Positions 56,113 to 64,000 of a DNA stretch of 64,000 bases are shown here, piece after piece (position 1 is the first letter of the stretch; each line of letters opens with the position of its first letter). The position numbers were made by a program, and so were the translations under genes. The DNA is from Thalassotalea marina (GTDB lineage Bacteria > Pseudomonadota > Gammaproteobacteria > Enterobacterales > Alteromonadaceae), in the NCBI RefSeq assembly GCF_014656435.1, contig NZ_BNCK01000003.1, positions 434,001 to 498,000 of the forward strand, given 5' to 3'. Below the pieces are notes generated by a model. The model had not been told where the DNA came from and searched no databases. It worked only from the letters and a program-made list of their open reading frames with translations.

Positions 56113-57372
56113 ATGAATAAGACACATTTATCAGACAAAAAATTCTCTGACCTTAATTTAGCACCCAAGGTTATTGAGGGACTACATGCCATGGGATTTG
56201 AGCAATGCACCAATATCCAAGCAAAGTCCTTACCCGTGCTTATAGAAGGTCGAGATATCGCTGGCCAAGCACAAACTGGCGAAGGTAAAACAATTGCCTT
56301 CCTTGCAGCTACATTCCACCAACTTCTAAAAAACACTTCTGTTGATCATAACCAACCTAGAGCTCTTATTATGGCACCAACTCGTGAGTTGGCAGTTCAA
56401 ATCCATAAAGATGCTTTGGCTATGGCAAAATCAACTGGCTTACGCCTTGGTATTGTATATGGGGGCGAGGGTTACGAATCACAACGTCAAGTATTGGAAC
56501 AAGGTGTAGATATTTTGATCGGCACTTGTGGCCGACTCATTGATTATTTTAAACAAGGTGTGTTTCAGCTCGATAAAATAGAGGCCGTGGTCCTAGATGA
56601 AGCTGACCGTATGTTTGATTTGGGTTTTATCAAAGACATTCGATATTTATTCCGTCGTATGCCTGCGCCGAATCAACGATTGAACATGTTGTTCTCTGCT
56701 ACTCTCTCTTTCAGAGTTAAAGAATTAGCGTTTGAACACATGAATGAGCCGGTTAGCGTAGAAATTGAACCGGAACAAAAGACCAATATTCGCATCTCTG
56801 AAGAGTTATTTTATCCATCTAACGAAGATAAAATGAACTTACTGCAAACGTTAATTGAAGAAGAGTGGCCAGAAAAAGCCATCATCTTTGCCAACACCAA
56901 ACACAGTTGTGAAAACGTTTATAACTATTTAGTTGCCGATAAAATTCGTGTTGGATTGTTAACTGGCGACGTAATTCAAAAGAAACGTTTAAAAATTCTT
57001 GAGCAATTTAGCCAAGGGCATCTTGATGTTTTAGTTGCAACAGATGTAGCGGCTCGTGGTTTACACATTCCACAAGTAACTCATGTTTTTAACTATGATT
57101 TACCTGATGATTGTGAAGATTACGTTCATCGTATAGGTCGAACAGGACGCGCCGGTGCTACTGGTCACGCCATCAGTTTTGCCTGTGAAGAATATGTCTT
57201 TAACTTACCGGCGATTGAGGAGTATATTGAACATACTCTACCAGTCAGTAAATATGATCCTGACGCCTTGATCACTGATTTTCCAACACCTAAACCAAGG
57301 TATAGGCGCCATAAACCCCATAATGGTGGTTTAAATCGTGGAAAAACAGGCGGCAATAGACGCAAAAACTAG
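56113..57372 (+). CDS. rhlB: DEAD-box RNA helicase RhlB
   Basis: 419 residues. Motif I reads AQTGEGKT (53-60), PTRELA (Ia), DEAD in [15 protein letters not shown], and [10 protein letters not shown] (VI). The C-terminus is basic and Gly/Arg-rich. RhlB unwinds RNA for RNase E in the degradosome. The AQTGEGKT form (Glu for Thr) is typical of RhlB. Confidence 0.96.
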   Translation: MNKTHLSDKKFSDLNLAPKVIEGLHAMGFEQCTNIQAKSLPVLIEGRDIAGQAQTGEGKTIAFLAATFHQLLKNTSVDHNQPRALIMAPTRELAVQIHKDALAMAKSTGLRLGIVYGGEGYESQRQVLEQGVDILIGTCGRLIDYFKQGVFQLDKIEAVVLDEADRMFDLGFIKDIRYLFRRMPAPNQRLNMLFSATLSFRVKELAFEHMNEPVSVEIEPEQKTNIRISEELFYPSNEDKMNLLQTLIEEEWPEKAIIFANTKHSCENVYNYLVADKIRVGLLTGDVIQKKRLKILEQFSQGHLDVLVATDVAARGLHIPQVTHVFNYDLPDDCEDYVHRIGRTGRAGATGHAISFACEEYVFNLPAIEEYIEHTLPVSKYDPDALITDFPTPKPRYRRHKPHNGGLNRGKTGGNRRKN

Positions 57373-57387
57373 CACGTAGTACAACAT

Positions 57388-58887
57388 ATGGATAGCTGTA
57401 AACAACCTTCTCCTCTTTATGCTGTTATCGACCTCGGTTCAAACAGCTTTCATATGTTAATTACACGACAGTTAGCCGACAGCGTACAAATTGTCGATAA
57501 AGTAAAACGTAAAGTACGCTTAGCATCAGGTTTAGATAGCAATAATCACTTATCACAAGCGGCTATTGCCAGAGGCCTAGAGTGTTTAAGCTTTTTTGCT
57601 GAACGTTTACAAGATATTCCCAAAGAAAATGTCAAAATAGTTGCCACCGCAACTGTTAGGCTCGCAGCCAACAAAGATGAATTTCTTCAACAAGCCAATA
57701 AAGTTCTTGGGCAAAATATTCAACTGCTTACTGGCGAAGAAGAAGCACAATACATATACCAAGGTGTTGCATTTACCAGTTGCGGTCCAGAAAATCGATT
57801 AGTGTTTGATATTGGCGGTGCCAGTACAGAAATCATCGTTGGCCAAGGGACGACACCGCTCAATGTGGTCAGTTTAAATATTGGCTGCGTAACCTTTTTA
57901 ACGCAGTTTTTCCCCGAGCAAAAAATCACCGCCAACGCTTTTGAGCAAGCCATTCAACACGCTGCCCAATTAATTTCACCTTATGTACAAAGTTATCAAA
58001 ATATCGGTTGGCAAGTAACGTTAGGTGGTTCTGGTACTATGCAAGCCTTAGCTGAAATGCTGTTGTTTTCCGGTAAAGCGCCGATCATTACTCGTGATTA
58101 TTTAACCCAAGTTAAACAAGAGCTTATTAATCAACAACATATTTCAGCAATAAACATAGCAGGATTAACTACCGAACGTGCGGTCGTAATTCCTAGCGGC
58201 TTAGCTATTCTTATCGCATTGTTTGACCAATTTGCCGTCGACAAACTGCAAATATCTAGTGGCGCGCTGCGTGAAGGGCTGCTCTATCAAATGCTACCAG
58301 CACATCGAGAAACCGATATCAGACAACACGCGGTCAACTCCTTAATGGAGCGTTTCCATGTTGATAAACAGCACGCTAATACAGTGTTAACACAAGCATT
58401 CAGCTTATATGGCAGCGTAAAGGATGAGTGGCAACTGCAAAATGCTAATAACCTAAGTTTATTAAAAGCTTCATGCCAGCTACATGAAATTGGCTTGCTG
58501 ATCGACTTTAAACATCATCAAAAACATAATGCCTATATCATCAATCACTCGGATTTGCCTGGTTTTGACGTAGCAGAAAAGCAACTTTTGTCTTGTTTGG
58601 TCCAACAATACAAAGGTGATATCGATACTCATGCTTTGCAGCAACAAGCCTGCTGTGATCTAGAAGAAGCTTATAAGCTATTAGCAATTTTGCGACTTTC
58701 AGTGATATTGTGCCGTCGACGTAAAGATGATGTTTTACCTCATTACAGCTGTTATGCCAAAAACAACAAAATATTTTTGTGTTTACCCGAACCTTGGCTT
58801 GTAAAGCACCCGCTTATTGCCGATGAATTGCTTCAAGAAGCCGATCATATTGCAGCTTTAGGGCTAGCCTTAACGATTCAGTGCTAG
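57388..58887 (+). CDS. gppA: Ppx/GppA exopolyphosphatase / pppGpp phosphohydrolase
   Basis: 499 residues. Actin-like ATPase fold with IDLGSNSFHMLI, LTGEEEAQYIYQGV and VFDIGGASTEIIVG, and the GppA-type C-terminal HD-like domain. It converts pppGpp to ppGpp and/or removes phosphate from polyphosphate. It follows rhlB by 15 nt, as in E. coli, favouring GppA over Ppx. Confidence 0.92.
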   Translation: MDSCKQPSPLYAVIDLGSNSFHMLITRQLADSVQIVDKVKRKVRLASGLDSNNHLSQAAIARGLECLSFFAERLQDIPKENVKIVATATVRLAANKDEFLQQANKVLGQNIQLLTGEEEAQYIYQGVAFTSCGPENRLVFDIGGASTEIIVGQGTTPLNVVSLNIGCVTFLTQFFPEQKITANAFEQAIQHAAQLISPYVQSYQNIGWQVTLGGSGTMQALAEMLLFSGKAPIITRDYLTQVKQELINQQHISAINIAGLTTERAVVIPSGLAILIALFDQFAVDKLQISSGALREGLLYQMLPAHRETDIRQHAVNSLMERFHVDKQHANTVLTQAFSLYGSVKDEWQLQNANNLSLLKASCQLHEIGLLIDFKHHQKHNAYIINHSDLPGFDVAEKQLLSCLVQQYKGDIDTHALQQQACCDLEEAYKLLAILRLSVILCRRRKDDVLPHYSCYAKNNKIFLCLPEPWLVKHPLIADELLQEADHIAALGLALTIQC

Positions 58888-59735
58888 TGACTTTTTAATA
58901 CCCAATAGTTACTCAGTAAAATTACACTTCCACCAAAAATAAAAGCACCTGTTAAAGGTTCAGCCAACAAGATATATGCAGCAATTGCGCCGTAAATCGG
59001 CTCTAAACTCACCGCAACCGATGCAGTATGGCCAGATAGCTTTTTCAACGAAAAATTAAACAATGAATGCGACAGTGCGGTAAAAATAACACCCAACACT
59101 AAAAGCCCCAGCATGGTATTGCCTGACGGTAAGATATCAAAAAAAGAAATGAAAGGGAGTAAAAGTAGGGCTGCTACAGCATTTTGATAACAAGCGACAA
59201 TTTTGGCGGACTGACTGACAACAAATTTTCGATTAACCAACGTTAAAATGGCAAAGGTAAACGCAGAGAATAATCCCCATAAACATCCTTGCACTTGCTC
59301 TTCACTAATACCTACCTGAGGTATAACCCAATAAACACCAAATACAGTTAAAGCAGCTTGAGCAAGCCGAATCATTTTAAATGATTCTTTAAAACAAAGT
59401 GGCTCTAACAAACTGACCATCACAGGGAACGTGGCAAAAGTGATCAACCCTAATGACACATTTGCTAGCTGAATAGCATGGAAAAAGCTCGTCCAGTGAG
59501 CAGCCAATAGTGCACCACTTAACGTTAATGCCAATAGCAATTTTTGAGAAACATAAAACCCGGTATTTCTTGAACATTTAATAAAAAGAAATAGCGCAAG
59601 TGCTGCAAAAAATGCTCTTCCAAAGACAATATCTATCGCAGATATTGATAGCCACTTGGCAAATAAACCAGATAAGGCAAATAACAATACCGCACCATGT
59701 AGTGCGGCATAGTGAATTTTGCCTTCATTATTCAA
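58884..59735 (-). CDS. EamA/DMT superfamily transporter
   Basis: 283 residues with ten membrane helices in two EamA repeats (ALSGLFAKWLSISAIDIVFGRAFFAAL; LVLGVIFTALSHSLFNFSLKKLSGHTASVAVSLEPIYGAIAAYILLAE). A drug/metabolite-type permease; the substrate is unknown. It overlaps the gppA stop by 4 bp and follows hemB by one base. Confidence 0.9.
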   Translation of the reverse strand: MNNEGKIHYAALHGAVLLFALSGLFAKWLSISAIDIVFGRAFFAALALFLFIKCSRNTGFYVSQKLLLALTLSGALLAAHWTSFFHAIQLANVSLGLITFATFPVMVSLLEPLCFKESFKMIRLAQAALTVFGVYWVIPQVGISEEQVQGCLWGLFSAFTFAILTLVNRKFVVSQSAKIVACYQNAVAALLLLPFISFFDILPSGNTMLGLLVLGVIFTALSHSLFNFSLKKLSGHTASVAVSLEPIYGAIAAYILLAEPLTGAFIFGGSVILLSNYWVLKSH

Positions 59736-59736
59736 C

Positions 59737-60783
<1,047 letters not shown>

Positions 60784-60786
60784 TCA

Positions 60787-62607
60787 TTACGTGGCAGTAA
60801 TTGCGAATTCTTTAACTTGATTTCGACCGTTTTCTTTCGCTTGATACAAGGCTTTATCTGCCGCATTAAAAATATCGATTGGATTAACATCCGACTGTTG
60901 TTTGTAAGTACTAACACCACATGAAATGGTTAACGATATTGAATGTTGTTCTATAGAAAATGAAGTTGTTACCACTTGTCTGCGCAATTCTTCTGCAATT
61001 GATATTGCCCCATCAGTATCGGTTTCAGGCAATATTAAACAAAACTCTTCCCCACCATATCGGCAACCAATATCAGAACTGCGACGTAGGCATTGTTTAA
61101 TAAGTTTTGCCAACTTAATCAAACAAGTATCACCGCCAGTATGACCAAACTGATCATTGATGGTTTTAAAATGGTCTATGTCTATCACCACTAAACTTAG
61201 TGGTGTTAAGTTTCTTCGGCTGCGGCGAAACTCAGCCAGTAGCTTTTGATCGTAATAACGACGGTTAAATAAGCCGGTAAGTTCGTCGATGGTATTTTTT
61301 TGTTCTAGTTCTCGATTAGCCTCTTCAAGCTCTTGCAAAGCGATGTTTAACTCTAAGGTACGTTCCTGAACACGTTGCTCGAGCTGCTCCTGAGTTTCTT
61401 CTTGTAAAGACAGTAATTCATCTTGCGCCTGACGAGACATTAGTGCATTTTTCAATGCTGCTTTTTGGGCAACTTGTTTTGCATTAATTTCCAAACTAGC
61501 CTGTCGTGCCATGATAAAGATGATCAGTAAACCTGTTAGCCAATAACCTATGGTAAAAAGCTCTGCATTAAGCTCAAATATTCCATAAAACAATACATTA
61601 AGCACACTCGCTGAAGCTTGTAACAACACAAAAACAGTAAATAGGTGCGCCAGCGAGTGTTTAATGCGCCATAAATGTATGACCAACGGCAACAAAAGAA
61701 TGGTGACAATGTGATAAATAACATTGCATAACATTACGTTGGTATCAAAAGACAAAAAGTAACTCAAAGCGACATTTACCAGCATGCTCAAACCAAATGC
61801 GTAGTAAACGAGATAAAGTTTTTTATTTGTCGTTTTGAGCGTAAACAACTCACTGCTAAACCATAAAATGGCTAAAGCACTCAACGAAGTAAATATTGGA
61901 AACTCAACCCCCTGAACATTTTGATATTCAGGGTAAAAGCTATATAAGTTAATTCCGTGCATTACCGCTAAATTGATTGCCAACAAACAAAAGTAACCGG
62001 TTAACAACAAAATGGTTTTATTCGCTGTGGCGAAAAAAACGAAAACTAATACAATGGCAATAGCTCCAATGCCACCAATGGCTATTCCTGAGGTAAAATA
62101 GTCAGTCGTTAATCGCGCTTCAAACGCACTTTCCTCTAATAAGGTAAGATTAACTTTATTCTCAGCCCTTGAGTGCACTTGTATGTAATACGTAACAGTT
62201 TCATTAGGTGACAAGGTTAAGTGGCTATAAATTAGATTATTTATACGATGCTCACTAGGATGTGAGTTAAGCTGGGTATCGCCAGTTAACCGATAAATCG
62301 CTTCATTGAATACAAACTGCCTACCATCAATAACTAGCACTCTCTCCAGTGACTGAGCTGAGTTATTGTGTAATCGAACAGCAAGCCAATTTTTTCCTTC
62401 CGCTAATTGAATTGCAGAAGATTGGTAGCCAATCCAGCGTTCTGGACTAATCGAGCTGATATTTTTGTCAGTTAGTTGCTGTGAAATAGCTGATGGCAGT
62501 ACGAAATACTCTTGGTTGATCTCATTGGTTGTTGTACTGGCATTACTTTTAAATACTGAAAAACACAGTACAAAACACCAAACCAATGTGCGAGTATAAA
62601 AATCCAT
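60787..62607 (-). CDS. Membrane diguanylate cyclase with 7TMR-DISM sensor
   Basis: 606 residues: signal peptide, a periplasmic DISMED2-type beta domain (~30-165), seven membrane helices (~170-370), a coiled coil (LSLQEETQEQLEQRVQERTLEL) and a GGDEF domain. The active site GGEEF is intact in RYGGEEFCLILP, and the inhibitory I-site RxxD sits five residues before it (RSSD). It makes cyclic di-GMP in response to an unknown periplasmic signal, perhaps a carbohydrate. It lies between tatD and hemB. Confidence 0.93.
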   Translation of the reverse strand: MDFYTRTLVWCFVLCFSVFKSNASTTTNEINQEYFVLPSAISQQLTDKNISSISPERWIGYQSSAIQLAEGKNWLAVRLHNNSAQSLERVLVIDGRQFVFNEAIYRLTGDTQLNSHPSEHRINNLIYSHLTLSPNETVTYYIQVHSRAENKVNLTLLEESAFEARLTTDYFTSGIAIGGIGAIAIVLVFVFFATANKTILLLTGYFCLLAINLAVMHGINLYSFYPEYQNVQGVEFPIFTSLSALAILWFSSELFTLKTTNKKLYLVYYAFGLSMLVNVALSYFLSFDTNVMLCNVIYHIVTILLLPLVIHLWRIKHSLAHLFTVFVLLQASASVLNVLFYGIFELNAELFTIGYWLTGLLIIFIMARQASLEINAKQVAQKAALKNALMSRQAQDELLSLQEETQEQLEQRVQERTLELNIALQELEEANRELEQKNTIDELTGLFNRRYYDQKLLAEFRRSRRNLTPLSLVVIDIDHFKTINDQFGHTGGDTCLIKLAKLIKQCLRRSSDIGCRYGGEEFCLILPETDTDGAISIAEELRRQVVTTSFSIEQHSISLTISCGVSTYKQQSDVNPIDIFNAADKALYQAKENGRNQVKEFAITAT

Positions 62608-62609
62608 AA

Positions 62610-63392
62610 CTACTCCAAAGCAAATACTCGTGCACTATTACGCGTGCTGTACTCAATGATATCTTGTTCACTACAAGACATGGCTTCGGCCAACTTTGTT
62701 ACAACATAGGGTAAAAAAGCCGGTTCATTTCTACTGCTTTTGGGTTTTGGTCTAATATTCCTTGGTGTTAAATAAGGCGCGTCTGTTTCAATCATTAAAC
62801 GGTCAAGCGGAATATGTTTAACAATATCAAACAATGGTTTTCCACGTCGTTCATCACATACCCAGCCAGTAATTCCAATATACATACCAGCTTCTAAACA
62901 TTGTTTTAACTCTGCCTCATTGCCAGTAAAACAATGCGCAACCATAGCAGGAATAGATGATAAATAAGGTTCGAGAATAGCAAACCAAGCTTGAAAAGCG
63001 TCCCTTTGGTGCAAAAATAAAGGCATAGACAAACGTTGAGCTAACGCGACTTGCTCGGCAAAAACACGTTGCTGGTTTTCTGGTGTTGAAAAATTTCGGT
63101 TAAAGTCTAATCCACATTCACCAATGGCTTTTACTTGAGGTAACAAAGCAAGTTGCTCAAGGTCAGCTAAATAGCCATTGCTAACATTATCTGCATCATG
63201 AGGATGTACACCTGCGGTGCTAAACATAAATTGAGGGTTCATCGAACAAAGCTCTGCAGCGTGCTTACTCTCACTAACATTAGTGCCAGTAAGCAGGATC
63301 GCCGATAAACCAGCTTCCTGTGCTCTGGTGATCACTTGTTCCCGATCTTTATCAAATCGGTTACTGGTTAGATTAACCCCAATATCAATCAA
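62610..63392 (-). CDS. tatD: TatD family metal-dependent deoxyribonuclease
   Basis: 260 residues. Opening DIGVNLTSNRFDKD has DxGVNLT in place of the common DTHCHL metal motif, as in E. coli TatD itself. Other metal ligands are visible in GECGLDF, LFLHQRDA, HCFTGN and IETDAPYLTPRN. A 3'-5' exonuclease role in DNA repair is known for the family; it is not needed for Tat export despite its position. Confidence 0.95.
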   Translation of the reverse strand: MIDIGVNLTSNRFDKDREQVITRAQEAGLSAILLTGTNVSESKHAAELCSMNPQFMFSTAGVHPHDADNVSNGYLADLEQLALLPQVKAIGECGLDFNRNFSTPENQQRVFAEQVALAQRLSMPLFLHQRDAFQAWFAILEPYLSSIPAMVAHCFTGNEAELKQCLEAGMYIGITGWVCDERRGKPLFDIVKHIPLDRLMIETDAPYLTPRNIRPKPKSSRNEPAFLPYVVTKLAEAMSCSEQDIIEYSTRNSARVFALE

Positions 63393-63394
63393 TG

Positions 63395-63949
63395 TTATTT
63401 TTGTCGCCTAACTTTAATTCTACGATTTGAACCATCTTTTTTAAGATGAATAGCGCCAAACAAGCCCTTAGATAAAATCACCGTATCACCTGCTGATAAT
63501 TTGAGGTACTCCGAATCATTTTGCTGCCACACTTGTCCATTTTCAAAGGTGATCACCCAGCGTTTTTTTATATTTTTATCAAGCGACTTAACAATATAAA
63601 TTACGTCTTGATCTTCAATTTCTTCAACAGCTTGCTTCTGTTTATTTTGAACATGTTCAATGCCAAATTGCTCTTTTTTATCAACAGGCATTGGTGTTTT
63701 TTCACTCGTTATATCAGGCTGTTTTTTTACTGAAGGTTTGGTTTTTTCTGGTTTTATATCAGTTTTCTTTTGAGAGATTTGCGCTTGCTTGGCGATAAGC
63801 GTATTCACCGACTCATCGTAACAAACTAGCCTTTTTAAACTGTCTTCAATCTGTGCACACGCTTTAATGGCAACTAAATCATCAGCCCAAGTTTTTCCCG
63901 TGATTAACAATAAAACAATAAATGCTACGCTTGTTAATTTTTTACTCAT
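63395..63949 (-). CDS. Small secreted protein downstream of putative tatC, function unknown
   Basis: 184 residues with a signal peptide (VAFIVLLLITGKTWA). The mature start IKACAQIEDSLKRLVCYDESVN matches the C-x-I-xD-x-x-R-L-x-CYD motif seen at the start of several small periplasmic proteins. A Lys/Pro-rich linker (~65-110) leads to a beta-rich C-terminal domain of SH3-like appearance ending in SNRRIKVRRQK. It overlaps the preceding gene by 8 bp and is 2 bp from tatD. Confidence 0.75.
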   Translation of the reverse strand: MSKKLTSVAFIVLLLITGKTWADDLVAIKACAQIEDSLKRLVCYDESVNTLIAKQAQISQKKTDIKPEKTKPSVKKQPDITSEKTPMPVDKKEQFGIEHVQNKQKQAVEEIEDQDVIYIVKSLDKNIKKRWVITFENGQVWQQNDSEYLKLSAGDTVILSKGLFGAIHLKKDGSNRRIKVRRQK

Positions 63950-64000
63950 GTTTGGCTTCCTCGGAACAGTCTTCCTCGTTCTCTTTTTTTTGATAGATGC
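63942..64000 (-). CDS. 3' end of a gene, possibly tatC (partial)
   Basis: Only the last ~18 codons are in the window, encoding an acidic charged tail (KKENEEDCSEEAKHE) ending in TAA that overlaps the next start (ATGAGTAA). Such tails are common in TatC, and a tat-tatD-hemB order is usual in this group, so tatC is the best guess; identity is not proved. Confidence 0.4.
   Translation of the reverse strand, partial: IYQKKENEEDCSEEAKHE

Overview
The window is about 64 kb of AT-rich (roughly 40% G+C by eye), densely coded chromosome from a marine gammaproteobacterium. Several things point to Alteromonadales, most likely a Colwelliaceae member (Colwellia/Thalassotalea-like): the trxA-rho / rhlB-gppA arrangement, the cytochrome c4 / engB neighbourhood, the thiC-thiO-thiS-thiG-thiDE operon, abundant secreted peptidases, a PEP-CTERM protein and several Alteromonadales-type DUFs. 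This placement rests on protein character and synteny, not on a marker tree. No rRNA, tRNA, IS element, prophage or CRISPR array is visible.

Region 1 (1-15.7 kb) is a block of secreted hydrolases: a 5'-truncated prolyl oligopeptidase, a TraB/GumN protein, three tandem M16 zinc peptidases (active, inactive, and a fused lipoprotein), a single-domain response regulator, a trypsin-like PEP-CTERM protease behind a good sigma-54 promoter, a small TonB-C-terminus-like protein, an S10 carboxypeptidase, a TPR protein and an M1 aminopeptidase. Region 2 (15.8-21.7 kb) is a TPP-riboswitch-controlled thiamine operon. Region 3 (21.7-25.9 kb) is a LetAB-type lipid-transport system with two half-length LetA proteins and a LetB with eight MCE domains.

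Region 4 (26-36.9 kb) has a tetraheme c4-type cytochrome, EngB, an FKBP isomerase, an orphan solute-binding protein, a probable small RNA gene, a Tiki/ChaN/EreA-like secreted protein, an MgtC protein, a 2OG-Fe(II) oxygenase, the DUF2157-DUF4401-GDYXXLXY membrane operon and a cyclophilin. Region 5 (37-46.9 kb) has a TonB-dependent receptor divergent from a DUF418 protein across a 16-bp palindrome, a CpdB-type nucleotidase, a GNAT enzyme, a periplasmic binding protein, a DUF2024 protein, and a MarR regulator divergent from a secreted protein with 16-nt direct repeats between them.

Region 6 (46.9-54 kb) is a regulator-rich accessory segment: a DUF6058-like/ABM/NIPSNAP operon divergent from an ArsR regulator, an AraC regulator, and a molybdenum hydroxylase (2Fe-2S subunit plus Tat-exported molybdopterin subunit) with an XdhC maturation factor. 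Region 7 (54-64 kb) is core chromosome: rho, trxA, rhlB, gppA, a DMT exporter, hemB (Mg-type), a diguanylate cyclase, tatD, a small secreted protein and the 3' end of what may be tatC.

The observations most worth following are the candidate small RNA at 29.5-29.6 kb, the sigma-54 promoter on the PEP-CTERM protease, the operator-like repeats at the MarR and TonB-receptor promoters, and the eight-domain LetB with split LetA.
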